Program-made: the position numbers and the translations under genes | Notes under the pieces: generated by a model | The model's input: the letters and a program-made list of their open reading frames with translations, nothing else | What the model was told of the DNA's origin: nothing | Database searches by the model: none | Assembly: GCA_011191985.1 (NCBI GenBank) | Contig: DUEU01000076.1 | Coordinates: forward strand, 1 to 36,739 | Direction of reading: 5' to 3' | Source of the DNA: Dehalococcoidia bacterium | GTDB lineage: Bacteria; Chloroflexota; Dehalococcoidia; Dehalococcoidales; W111 | DNA: 36,739 bases | Shown: positions 7,584 to 14,853 of the stretch, in pieces | Position numbering within the stretch: the stretch's first letter is position 1 | How the letters are laid out: each line of letters begins with the position of its first letter

Positions 7584-8147
7584 CTAGAACTCGATGCCCG
7601 GTTGCGCCTTGATGCCCTCAGTAAAAGCATGTTTCACTTCCGCCATGTCGGTGACAATATCAGCGAAATCAATAAGCTCCGCTGGCATATCACGCCCGGT
7701 AATAGCCACGTGAACCCAGCTTGGTCGCTCCCTCAGGGTCTGCAGCACGACCCCCGCCGGCACCCAGCCGTACTTGATGGGATAGCTGAATTCATCCAGG
7801 ACCACCAGGTGGTAATCCCCTGAGGTAATCTTTTCCCTGGCCTTCTCCCACAGCTCAACAGCCAGCGACCGGCCTTTGTCGGGGACTTTAGTATGCCAGG
7901 TAAAGCCGGCCCCCAACGCCACCATTTCGATACCCAGCCGCCGCGCCGCCCGGTGCTCACCGTAATTGCTGGTAGCGCTTTTCATAAACTGCAGCATCAC
8001 CACCTTCATGTCCCGTCCCCACGCCCGGAGCAACATACCCAGTGCTGCCGTGGTCTTACCCTTGCCCTGGCCGGTATAAACGATAACCAGTCCCCGGCCA
8101 CGCTTACCGGCCTTTTCCTCGGTACTTTTCATCTCCTCTGGCACCAT
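7584..8147 (-). CDS. cobO: CobO/BtuR, corrinoid adenosyltransferase
   Basis: A 187-residue CobA/CobO-type ATP:corrinoid adenosyltransferase: P-loop VIVYTGQGKGKTTAALG, VVMLQFMKS, LVVLDEFSYPIKYGWV and VAITGRDMPAELIDFADIVTDM. It transfers the 5-prime-deoxyadenosyl group to Co(I) corrinoids and so also serves salvage. The ORF track starts at a TTG (8165), which falls at the T-run of an upstream hairpin. I prefer ATG at 8147, preceded by GAGGAGGGG at good spacing. It is the first gene of the operon and the first one behind the cobalamin riboswitch. Confidence 0.92.
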   Translation of the reverse strand: MVPEEMKSTEEKAGKRGRGLVIVYTGQGKGKTTAALGMLLRAWGRDMKVVMLQFMKSATSNYGEHRAARRLGIEMVALGAGFTWHTKVPDKGRSLAVELWEKAREKITSGDYHLVVLDEFSYPIKYGWVPAGVVLQTLRERPSWVHVAITGRDMPAELIDFADIVTDMAEVKHAFTEGIKAQPGIEF

Positions 8148-8163
8148 TTTCCCCTCCTCTGGC

Positions 8164-8192
8164 AAACAAAAACCCCCACCTTCCGGGTAAGG
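8164..8192 (-). terminator. Second hairpin plus T-run between riboswitch and cobO
   Basis: On the reverse strand CCTTACC-CGGAA-GGTGGGG forms a 7-pair stem with two G-U pairs, followed by G and TTTTTGTTTG. It ends immediately before the cobO Shine-Dalgarno sequence. It could be a second intrinsic terminator or a translation-blocking element. Confidence 0.5.
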
Positions 8193-8205
8193 GCGCCAAC
8201 ACCAA

Positions 8206-8242
8206 TTAAAACTCCTACCCTTCCCCGCGGAAGATTGTAGGA
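8206..8242 (-). terminator. Intrinsic terminator of the cobalamin riboswitch expression platform
   Basis: On the reverse strand TCCTAC-aat-CTTCC-GCGG-GGAAG-g-GTAGGA forms a two-part stem of 6 and 5 Watson-Crick pairs closed by a GCGG loop, followed directly by GTTTTAATT. It starts four bases after the riboswitch P1 stem, which is the usual position for cobalamin-dependent termination. Confidence 0.72.
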
Positions 8243-8245
8243 TAT

Positions 8246-8361
8246 GCTGAGGCTGGCGTTCTGGCTCCTGGTGCTGCGACCAGTAACAGCGGCGCGGCCG
8301 CGTCGGACTCTCACCGACTTGCTCTCCAGTTAGTCCCTCGGTCTCCCTCGGGCACCCCAGC
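8246..8361 (-). ncRNA. Cobalamin (B12) riboswitch aptamer upstream of the cob operon
   Basis: The reverse strand contains the ordered landmarks of the cobalamin aptamer: GGTGCC near the 5-prime end, GAGGGA, the B12-box-type stretch AAGTCGGTGAGAGTCCGAC followed by GCCGCTGT, and a 3-prime AGCCAGAACGCC. The ends pair as P1: GCTGGGG with CCTCAGC (8361-8355 with 8252-8246). The box is slightly divergent (GTGAGAGTCC where GTGAATCC types are common). The position, directly before cobO with a terminator hairpin downstream, fits repression of the corrinoid operon when adenosylcobalamin is plentiful. Confidence 0.85.
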
Positions 8362-8391
8362 TTCCAATATTCAATTGTTTAAAGTGCTTAA

Positions 8392-8420
8392 AGTCTAAAC
8401 CAACAATGGGTAAAAGTCAA
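8392..8420 (-). promoter_or_regulatory. Predicted promoter of the riboswitch-cob operon
   Basis: Reverse strand TTGACT (8420-8415), 17-base spacer, TAGACT (8397-8392). Transcription would start near 8385, just ahead of the riboswitch. It lies within 60 bases of the lexA stop codon, and no clear terminator separates lexA from it, so read-through from lexA is possible. Confidence 0.55.
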
Positions 8421-8446
8421 GTAAGGCTGATAGTCCTGACGCAGCG

Positions 8447-9082
8447 CTATACCCCCGGGTATTTCCTTATCACGCCAACCACCCTCCCCTGGACTTCAAT
8501 ATTCTCCGGTGGTTGATAGATTGGCCCCATGGCCTTATTGGCCGGCTGCAGACAGACCCTCCCTTCTTCAATATATATCCGTTTCAGGGTCACTTCCTGC
8601 TCTTTTTTCAACCAGACTGCCACCATATCGCCGTTCTCGGTATCGCCCGCCGGTTCCATCAAGACGATGTCCCCATCGTCAACCAGGGCATCAATCATGG
8701 AAGTCCCCTTTACCTTAAGGGCATAGACCTCTCTGTGGGCGGTCAGCTCGTCGGTAAGCTCAAGCGTGTCCACTGCCTCGCTCACCCAGGTATCGGCGGC
8801 CGGTACCGGAATGGGTGCCCCGGCGGCAATGATGCCGAGCAAGGGCACGCTCACCACGTTTTTTCGGTCGGCCAGCTGGATGCTTCTGAAGACCTCCGGG
8901 TCACGCCGGATGTGGCCTTCCCGCTCCAGAACATTCAGGTGGTGCTGCACCACGGCGGTCGAGCTAAGGTTACAGCCTTTCAAGATATCCCTGACCGTCG
9001 GTGCGTATCCCCGGTCATTGATAAACTTTCTGATAAAGCTAAATATTCGCTGGCGGGTCTGACTGACGCCTGGCTTCCTCAA
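8447..9082 (-). CDS. lexA: LexA repressor, SOS response regulator and autoprotease
   Basis: A 211-residue LexA. The winged-helix N-terminus reads TRQRIFSFIRKFINDRGYAPTVRDILKGCNLSSTAVVQHHLNVLEREGHI. The S24 peptidase domain has the Ala-Gly self-cleavage site in GIIAAGAPIP, the catalytic Ser in VKGTSMID and the catalytic Lys in EVTLKRIYIE. DNA damage with RecA filaments would trigger cleavage. The ORF track begins 96 bases upstream, but that stretch contains the predicted -10 box and operator. I use the TTG at 9082 (CAGGGGG upstream), which begins MRKPGVSQTRQRIF and gives the normal LexA length. It is divergent from the nuclease gene. Confidence 0.92.
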   Translation of the reverse strand: MRKPGVSQTRQRIFSFIRKFINDRGYAPTVRDILKGCNLSSTAVVQHHLNVLEREGHIRRDPEVFRSIQLADRKNVVSVPLLGIIAAGAPIPVPAADTWVSEAVDTLELTDELTAHREVYALKVKGTSMIDALVDDGDIVLMEPAGDTENGDMVAVWLKKEQEVTLKRIYIEEGRVCLQPANKAMGPIYQPPENIEVQGRVVGVIRKYPGV

Positions 9083-9100
9083 GATAACCCCCTGAATAAA

Positions 9101-9119
9101 CACATATGTTCTATGAACA
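9101..9119. promoter_or_regulatory. Putative LexA operator (CACATATGTTCTATGAACA)
   Basis: Contains the perfect dyad TGTTC-TAT-GAACA (9107-9119) overlapping an ACATATGT palindrome; on the lexA strand it reads GAACATATGTG, close to a GAAC-N4-GTTC type box. It lies immediately downstream of the predicted lexA -10 element and just upstream of the start codon, the expected place for autoregulation. A near copy occurs at 1378-1395. Confidence 0.6.
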
Positions 9120-9148
9120 AGAGTACCACAATAATATCTGCCTGTCAA
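9120..9148 (-). promoter_or_regulatory. Predicted lexA promoter
   Basis: Reverse strand TTGACA (9148-9143), 17-base spacer, TACTCT (9125-9120). The -35 is perfect and the -10 is moderate. The putative LexA operator begins one base downstream of the -10. Confidence 0.6.
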
Positions 9149-9208
9149 GTCTTTAGTGCTGAATGGTAAAATACTCACCCCAGGGAATTTCCGTATCTGC
9201 CGGGGTAA

Positions 9209-9217
9209 TGTTATAAT
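9209..9217 (+). promoter_or_regulatory. Extended -10 promoter element of the nuclease gene
   Basis: TGT-TATAAT is a complete extended -10 element (TGn-TATAAT); no good -35 is visible, as expected for extended -10 promoters. The predicted start (about 9224) coincides with the ATG cluster at 9222-9227, so the transcript would be leaderless. Confidence 0.55.
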
Positions 9218-9224
9218 GTTAATG

Positions 9225-10421
9225 ATGCCTATCTATTCTCATTCCCAGCTCAGCATGTACCAGCAGTGCCCGCTGAAATACAAGCTCTGCTACCGCGACA
9301 AGATAAAACGCGATACTGAAGGCGTGGAGGCCTTCCTAGGGACAACAGTCCACGAGACCCTCAAGAAATGCTATGACGATGCCAGGCTGACCAGGGTAAA
9401 CACACTGGACGAACTGCTGGCATACTACGAAAACATCTGGCAGCAGAACTGGCATGATGCCATCATCATCACCAAGAAGGACCTCGGCCAGGAACATTAC
9501 CGGGCCCTGGGCCGGAAGCTCGTTGAGAGCTATTACCGGCGGTACGCCCCTTTTGATGCCGATATAACCATCGCTACCGAGATGATGATAAATTTCCAGC
9601 TGGAGGACTCCAGGAAGCACCGGCTAATCGGCTACATAGACCGCCTGGCGCGAACCGGCGACGATATCTACGAGATTCACGACTACAAGACCTCGGCACA
9701 CCTCCCCAGCCAGGAAGACGCCGACAACGACCGGCAACTCGGTCTGTACCAAATCGGCATCCAGAAAAGATGGCCTGACATTAAGAACATCCGCCTTATC
9801 TGGCATTACCTCGCCTTTGACCGGGAACTCGTTTCTTCGCGCTCCGGCGAGGTAATCTCAAAACTGGTCACCGAGACCAGCCGTCTAATTGACGAAATAG
9901 AAACCACCGCCGATTTCCGCCCCCAGGAATCCGGCCGGTGTGAGTGGTGCGAATACCCCGACCTCTGCCCGCTAAGAAAACACTTTTATCAACTGGAAGC
10001 CCTCCCGGTGAACGAATACCGCCGGGAACCGGGGGTGGTACTGGTCAACAAGTACGCCGAGTTGAAAGAGAAGGCCTCGGAAATAGACATGGAGATAGGC
10101 AGGGTAAAGGAAGCCATCCTTGACTACGCCCGGGAGCAACAGGTCGAGGTGATAAAGGGCAGCGACCGCAAGGTCAGGCTACGCTTTGATGAGAAGCTGA
10201 AATTCCCGGGAAAGAATGACGCCGGGCGCCAGGAACTGGACAGCACCCTGATAGAAGCTGGCAAGTGGCCGGAGGTATCCCAGCTTGACACCGCTCTACT
10301 GGCCCGGGCCATTGAAGGCGGCCAGTGGGACAAAGGGCTGATATATGAAGTGATGAAGCACGGCAGAATCGAAACCGTGAGTTCCATCCACATCTCGAAA
10401 TTAAAAGACGAGGTAGAGTAA
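9225..10421 (+). CDS. RecB/Cas4-like PD-(D/E)XK nuclease with Fe-S cysteines
   Basis: About 398 residues. YSHSQLSMYQQCPLKYKLCYRDKI is the typical N-terminus of the RecB/AddB/Cas4 nuclease superfamily (PDDEXK_1). The active site is recognisable as GTTVHETL (His), LIGYIDRLAR (Asp), EIHDYKT (Glu/Asp-x-Lys) and the downstream Gln in DRQLGLYQIGI. The early Cys together with CEWCEYPDLC could form a four-Cys [4Fe-4S] staple as in AddB and Cas4. The C-terminus (from about 290) is charged and unassigned. The ORF track starts 69 bases earlier, before the extended -10 element; I prefer ATG at 9225 or 9222. No helicase or cas gene is adjacent; the neighbour is lexA, so a DNA-repair role is the best guess. 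Confidence 0.82.
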   Translation: MPIYSHSQLSMYQQCPLKYKLCYRDKIKRDTEGVEAFLGTTVHETLKKCYDDARLTRVNTLDELLAYYENIWQQNWHDAIIITKKDLGQEHYRALGRKLVESYYRRYAPFDADITIATEMMINFQLEDSRKHRLIGYIDRLARTGDDIYEIHDYKTSAHLPSQEDADNDRQLGLYQIGIQKRWPDIKNIRLIWHYLAFDRELVSSRSGEVISKLVTETSRLIDEIETTADFRPQESGRCEWCEYPDLCPLRKHFYQLEALPVNEYRREPGVVLVNKYAELKEKASEIDMEIGRVKEAILDYAREQQVEVIKGSDRKVRLRFDEKLKFPGKNDAGRQELDSTLIEAGKWPEVSQLDTALLARAIEGGQWDKGLIYEVMKHGRIETVSSIHISKLKDEVE

Positions 10422-10492
10422 CGGCAAAAGGTAAACGTATAGAATCCAGCAGGTAAGACAATGAAAACAACAAATAAAAACAGGGAGGACAG

Positions 10493-11665
10493 ATGAGAGA
10501 AGTAGCAATAGTAGGCGTGGCCATGACCAAATTCGGCACGTCCGAGAAGACCCAGGTCGAGATGTTCGCCGAAGCGGCCATGGAGGCCATAAACGAGTCA
10601 GGACTGGGGCTGAAGGACATCCAGGCAGTAAACGTCGGCAATGCCGATGGTAACATTGAAGAAGGGCAGGCAGTAATCGCCCCGATGTGTGCCGCCGATA
10701 TCGGCCTGAGCGGGACCCCGGCCACCCGGTTCGAGGGGGCTTGCGCCTCGGGAACCATTGCCATAAGAGATGCCTTTATCTGGGTAGCCTCAGGGTTCTA
10801 CGATATTGTCCTGGCCGGCGGTACGGAAAGGCAAAGGATAATGAGTACTCCGCTAGCGACAAGGGTCATGGGTATGGGGGTCCATTCCCGCTACGAGACA
10901 CCCACCGGTCTGAGCTTTCCCGGGATTTTTGCCATGATGGCGCACCTGTATGCCAGCAAATACGGGATACCTCTGCCCGAGCTGAAAGAAGCAATGGCCA
11001 GGGTATCCTTCAAAGCCCATAAACACGGCTGTATCAACCCCAAGGCACAGTTCTACGGCAAAGAAGTCACCATGCAAATGATTTACGATAGCGCCATGGT
11101 CGCTTCACCGATACAGGTCTTTGACTGCTGCCCTATTTCTGATGGCGCCGCGGCGGTGGTGGTCACCTCAGCCGATATCGCCAAGAGGCTGACCGACAAA
11201 CCGGTGCTCATAGTCGGCACCGGCCAGGGCTCATCGGGCGCTGTGTGCAGCCAGAAGGACATCACCCGAATCCCGGCCCGGGAGTTATCCGCCAAGAGAG
11301 CCTATGACATGGCGGGGCTTAAACCCGAGGACATAGATGTCTGTGAACTCCACGATTGCTTCACCATCGCCGAGATAGTCGCCAGCGAGGGTCTGGGGTT
11401 CTTCGAACCCGGCCAGGGGTATAAAGCAGCGCTGAACGGCGATACCGACATTGGCGGGAAGATAGCCATCAACCCCTCCGGCGGCATAAAGGCAAAGGGC
11501 CATCCGGTGGGAGCTACCGGTGCCGCTCAGGTATACGAAATAGTAAAGCAGCTCAGGGGAGAATGCGGCCCCAGGCAGGTCGAGGGGGCCAAGATAGGCA
11601 TGACGGATACCATGGGCGGGAGCTTTGCCTCAATAGGACACCTTATTTTAAAGAGAGGCTGGTAG
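10493..11665 (+). CDS. Thiolase family protein (SCP2/archaeal-type acyltransferase)
   Basis: A 390-residue thiolase-fold enzyme. The acyl-accepting Cys lies in FEGACASGTIAIRDAF, a His in VCELHDCFTIAE, and the catalytic His in NPSGGIKAKGHPVGATGAAQ. The second catalytic Cys of classical degradative thiolases (CxG near the end) is replaced by the DTMGGSFASIG type ending, which places it in the SCP2-thiolase/archaeal group that works with DUF35 partners. Expected chemistry is thiolytic cleavage or Claisen condensation of acyl-CoA; the substrate is unknown. GGGAGGA lies six bases before the ATG. The DUF35 gene follows after two bases. Confidence 0.9.
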   Translation: MREVAIVGVAMTKFGTSEKTQVEMFAEAAMEAINESGLGLKDIQAVNVGNADGNIEEGQAVIAPMCAADIGLSGTPATRFEGACASGTIAIRDAFIWVASGFYDIVLAGGTERQRIMSTPLATRVMGMGVHSRYETPTGLSFPGIFAMMAHLYASKYGIPLPELKEAMARVSFKAHKHGCINPKAQFYGKEVTMQMIYDSAMVASPIQVFDCCPISDGAAAVVVTSADIAKRLTDKPVLIVGTGQGSSGAVCSQKDITRIPARELSAKRAYDMAGLKPEDIDVCELHDCFTIAEIVASEGLGFFEPGQGYKAALNGDTDIGGKIAINPSGGIKAKGHPVGATGAAQVYEIVKQLRGECGPRQVEGAKIGMTDTMGGSFASIGHLILKRGW

Positions 11666-11667
11666 AG

Positions 11668-12078
11668 ATGGAATACATACTGACATCAAAGAAGTTCACC
11701 GAGGCCCTCAAAGAGGGCAAATTCCTCGGTTTGAAATGCCACCAGTGCAGCGGTTATACCGCACCGCCACAGAAGGTATGTTCCCAGTGCGGCAGCGAAG
11801 ACATGGAGATTGTTGAGCTCAGCCGACAAGGTAAGGTCAGAACCTTCACCGTAATCCATGTCGCGGCGGAGGGATACCAGGCCCCTTACATCGTCGCCCT
11901 CATTGAGCTGGAGGAAGGCCCCTGGGTAACGGCCAATATCATCAACATGGACCCCGAGGCAGCCACCATGGATATAATAGGCCGCCAGGGTAAAATAGAC
12001 TACCAGGATATTATCACCGACATCTTCTCGGGCGGTGAGCGCATCGCGCTCACCTTCAGCCTGACCGATTCAACCTGA
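11668..12078 (+). CDS. DUF35 zinc-ribbon/OB-fold protein, thiolase partner
   Basis: A 136-residue protein with a rubredoxin-like zinc ribbon (CHQCSGYTAPPQKVCSQC) followed by an OB-fold (KVRTFTVIHVAAEGYQAPYIVALIELEEGPWVTANI). In studied cases such DUF35 proteins bridge or stabilise thiolases and bind acyl-CoA, for example in the archaeal acetoacetyl-CoA thiolase/HMG-CoA synthase complex. The gene starts right after the thiolase stop, so the two products probably form a complex. The ORF track gives an N-terminal extension from inside the thiolase gene; the ATG at 11668 is the natural start. No HMG-CoA synthase is present, which argues for acyl-CoA degradation rather than mevalonate synthesis. 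Confidence 0.9.
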   Translation: MEYILTSKKFTEALKEGKFLGLKCHQCSGYTAPPQKVCSQCGSEDMEIVELSRQGKVRTFTVIHVAAEGYQAPYIVALIELEEGPWVTANIINMDPEAATMDIIGRQGKIDYQDIITDIFSGGERIALTFSLTDST

Positions 12079-12123
12079 CTGCTGAATACCGCCAGTTGTT
12101 AGCCGTACCGGAAGGGAATGATA

Positions 12124-12144
12124 CCGTCATCGGGAAACTGACGG
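12124..12144. terminator. Weak inverted repeat between convergent genes
   Basis: CCGTCA-tcgggaaac-TGACGG is a 6-pair stem in the short gap between the convergent DUF35 and CoA-transferase genes. No T-run follows, so a terminator role is only suggested by position. Confidence 0.3.
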
Positions 12145-12147
12145 CGG

Positions 12148-13383
12148 CTACTCGAATACCCCCTCCTGTATCAACTGGACAAACTCCTCATCGGAAAGGC
12201 CAAGGATTTCAGTGGCCACATATTCGGTATGCTCACCGAGTAATACCGGGGCCGTTACCTCGGCGGCAGCTTCGGACATGGTAAAGGCGGACGGATGATA
12301 ATGGCGGTGCCGGCCGATATAGGGGTGGTCCCGCTCCTGGAAATAGCCGTAGTGGTCAAGCTGGGGGTCCTCGGACAAATCTTTGCCGTCGGCGACTAGG
12401 CCGGCGGCCACGCCGGCGGCCTGCATCCTTTCCATCACCTGCTCGGCAGTAAACTGGACTGTCCACTCATTCACCAGGGTATCCAGTTCATCGCTGTTTT
12501 TGACCCTGTCCCCTAACGTGGCGAACCGGCTATCCCTCGTCCAGTCGGGGCTCCCGATAACCCGGCAGAAGCTGTCCCATTCTTCATCGGTGAACACGGC
12601 GATAGCCACCCACCGGTCATCGCCCTTACAGGGATAGACACCGTGAGGGGCAGCATAGGGTAGCTTGTTGCCATTCGTCTTAAGCAAACGCTGGTTGGCA
12701 GCATAGTCCAGGATAAGGGGAGCAATAAAGTTGATAGCCGCTTCAGTATGGCAGTGGTCAATGTGCTGACCTTTGCCGGTCCGGCGCCGATAGTCGAGGG
12801 CAACGGCAAGGGCTACGGCACCGGCCATCGGCGACAGTACATCGGTATAGAAGCTGCCGACGGGCATTGACGGCCGGTCTGGCCAGCCGGCTATTTCATA
12901 CATGCCGGATACGGCACTCAGCTGAAAGCCAAAGGCAGCCAGCTTGGAGATGGGCCCCGTCTGCCCATAGCCACTGGAGCTGAGCATGATAATATCCGGC
13001 TTTATCTTTTTCAGGTCCTCATAAGCCAGGCCCCACTTCTCCATCCGTCCCGGGGCAAAGGTCTCGACGACCACGTCGGCCCAGGTTACCAGCTTCTTGA
13101 AAAGCTCTATCGCCTTGGGCTTGTTAAAGTCGAGGGCAAGCCCGTACTCACGAAACGGATGCCCCTGGGAATAATAGAAGGCGCGCTCCAGCCCGGGCGG
13201 TTCGCCCGGGGTATAGGTCGGGGCGTATGGCTGGGCGGACCTCATCGGGTCGGAGCGGTTGGCACTTTCTACCCTTATCGTCATCGCCCCATACTGAGCA
13301 AACCATTTGACAATGAAATTGCCGACCCCGGACCATGCCAGGTTTATAATATGTATGTCTTCAAACGGTTTCTTCCTTTCCAT
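12148..13383 (-). CDS. Class III CoA-transferase (CaiB/BaiF), probable catalytic subunit
   Basis: A 411-residue CaiB/BaiF (formyl-CoA transferase) family protein with the N-terminal Rossmann segment and DVVVETFAPGRMEKWGLAYEDLKKIKPDIIMLSSSGYGQTGP, then GSFYTDVLSPMAGAVALAVALDYRRRTGKGQHID. The Asp in YTDVLS (near residue 180) sits 22 residues before GKGQ, where the catalytic Asp of the family is expected. These enzymes move CoA between carboxylic acids. It follows the second CaiB gene (13410-14660) by 26 bases on the same strand, so a two-gene transcript and possibly a heteromeric enzyme are likely. The N-terminal stretch (HIINLAWSGVGNFIVKWFAQYGAMTIRVE) is less canonical than usual. Substrate unknown. 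Confidence 0.88.
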   Translation of the reverse strand: MERKKPFEDIHIINLAWSGVGNFIVKWFAQYGAMTIRVESANRSDPMRSAQPYAPTYTPGEPPGLERAFYYSQGHPFREYGLALDFNKPKAIELFKKLVTWADVVVETFAPGRMEKWGLAYEDLKKIKPDIIMLSSSGYGQTGPISKLAAFGFQLSAVSGMYEIAGWPDRPSMPVGSFYTDVLSPMAGAVALAVALDYRRRTGKGQHIDHCHTEAAINFIAPLILDYAANQRLLKTNGNKLPYAAPHGVYPCKGDDRWVAIAVFTDEEWDSFCRVIGSPDWTRDSRFATLGDRVKNSDELDTLVNEWTVQFTAEQVMERMQAAGVAAGLVADGKDLSEDPQLDHYGYFQERDHPYIGRHRHYHPSAFTMSEAAAEVTAPVLLGEHTEYVATEILGLSDEEFVQLIQEGVFE

Positions 13384-13409
13384 ACTCCATCTCCTTCACG
13401 CCGACCTAT

Positions 13410-14660
13410 CTAGATAACTCCCCGCTCCTTCAGGACAGCTAACTCCTCCACCGGCAGGCCGAGTTCCTGGTAGACCTCAATATTATGCTCGCCGATAAGC
13501 GGCGCCCGTCGCTTAATACCGTGAGCACCGTCACTGAACCTAGTGGGGCTGCCGGGGTGGGTGAGGGTGGTACCCAGCTCCGGGTAGTCCACTTCGGTAA
13601 AAAAGCCCCTATCGACCAACTGGGGGAATGTCATCATATCCTTGGGGGTCAGTGATATCCCCATTTTCAGGCCAATCTCAGCCGACTTTTTAAACAGCTC
13701 CTCCTTGGTGAACTTGAGGAAGAAAGACTGGAGCACATCATGTATTTCGTCAGATTCCTCCTGGCTTTCTAGGACAGACCAGTCCATCGTCTTGAAGCCC
13801 CACTGGCCCAGCCGGCCAATGTCGTGCCCCTCGCTCTTCATCCATTCCACCAGGGCGGTATTGCCTTTTTCCCCGGAAGGACCGAGCTGTATATTGAGGC
13901 CGATATTACCGTCTTTACAGCTCCATAAAATAGGAGTAAAGGCATTTTTATCATCCTTAATCCTGATAGCGAAGCGCTTTCGGCCGTGTCGCTGCTGGGT
14001 AATGCCGTGAAACTCCCAAGAACCTTCAATCTCAGCCGAGCCGGTAAAATGGAGGGCTATCTGGGCCGAGGCGTCAATATACTGCCCGCGTCCGATAACG
14101 GAACGGTGGAAAAGGGCGATTAATGTGCCGACGACGGCATGCATTGAGCAAATAGTGTAGGCATGAGGATAAGTCGCCGTCAGCGGCGGCCGGTCGGGGT
14201 CGCCAACGGTATACAGCGTACCCCCTAGAGCCGAGGCAACGATATCCGGCCCCTTGAAATCTTTGTAGGGCCCCTCCTGACCAAAGGGAGTGATGGCAGT
14301 CATAATAACACCCTCATTAACCTCCCTAAGCGCCGGGTAGCCCAGGCCGAGTTTGTCCATATACCCCGGAGAGAAAGATTCGAGCACGACGTCAGCCGTC
14401 TTGACCAGTTCTTTAAATAGCTGCCGGCCTTCCGCCTTCTCGATATCAAGGGTTATTCCCCGCTTACTGGTATTAAAAGCAAACCAGTACAGGCTCTTCT
14501 CCGGGTCTGGGATGTCATGATAGAAAGGCCCCCTCTTTCGACCGGGGTCACCACCCGGTGGCTCGACCTTGATGACATCGGCACCCAGGTCACCCAGCGT
14601 CTTGCCACAAAAGTAGCCCTTATCATCTGTTAAATCGAGAACACGGTAGCAACTAAGCAT
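13410..14660 (-). CDS. Class III CoA-transferase (CaiB/BaiF) paralogue, catalytic Asp apparently missing
   Basis: A 416-residue CaiB/BaiF family member: RVLDLTDDKGYFCGKTLGDLGADVIKVEPPGGDP, LESFSPGYMDKLGLGYPAL, ITPFGQEGPYKDFKGPDIVASALGG, and IGRGQYIDASAQIAL. Counting back from the GRGQ motif, the position that holds the catalytic Asp in the sister gene is a Tyr here (HAYTICSMHAVVG). It may therefore be a non-catalytic partner or use another residue. I start at ATG 14660, which has GGAGGGAGG at good spacing; the tracked GTG six bases upstream is too close to it. It is first in the pair, behind a TTGACA promoter. Confidence 0.86.
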   Translation of the reverse strand: MLSCYRVLDLTDDKGYFCGKTLGDLGADVIKVEPPGGDPGRKRGPFYHDIPDPEKSLYWFAFNTSKRGITLDIEKAEGRQLFKELVKTADVVLESFSPGYMDKLGLGYPALREVNEGVIMTAITPFGQEGPYKDFKGPDIVASALGGTLYTVGDPDRPPLTATYPHAYTICSMHAVVGTLIALFHRSVIGRGQYIDASAQIALHFTGSAEIEGSWEFHGITQQRHGRKRFAIRIKDDKNAFTPILWSCKDGNIGLNIQLGPSGEKGNTALVEWMKSEGHDIGRLGQWGFKTMDWSVLESQEESDEIHDVLQSFFLKFTKEELFKKSAEIGLKMGISLTPKDMMTFPQLVDRGFFTEVDYPELGTTLTHPGSPTRFSDGAHGIKRRAPLIGEHNIEVYQELGLPVEELAVLKERGVI

Positions 14661-14739
14661 ATCCACCCTCCCTCCATATCATGGAACTTCAGCCAAAGCT
14701 ACTTGTAGAAATCAGCAGATGGTTACCAAAGGCATTGCA

Positions 14740-14769
14740 ATTATGCCTGCAATAATTATACCTTGTCAA
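14740..14769 (-). promoter_or_regulatory. Predicted promoter of the CoA-transferase pair
   Basis: Reverse strand TTGACA (14769-14764), 18-base spacer, CATAAT (14745-14740). It lies in the 187-base gap before the first CoA-transferase, so the pair has its own transcript separate from the PrpD/NTF2 genes. Leader of about 70 bases. Confidence 0.55.
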
Positions 14770-14853
14770 CCCTGAGTAACCGTCTGCATAACCAGTGGCT
14801 GGCGACCACTTTTTGCCTATCCCCTTTACCTCTTTACCCCTTTTCCAGTCAGG

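Noticed and set aside
8129-8314. ORFs over the riboswitch region (for example 8129-8314 minus and 7893-8240 plus).
   Set aside because: Their composition is not protein-like and the region is explained by the aptamer and hairpins.
9225-10421. Cas4 of a CRISPR system.
   Set aside because: No repeats, spacers or other cas genes are seen in the window; the protein is longer than Cas4 and stands beside lexA.
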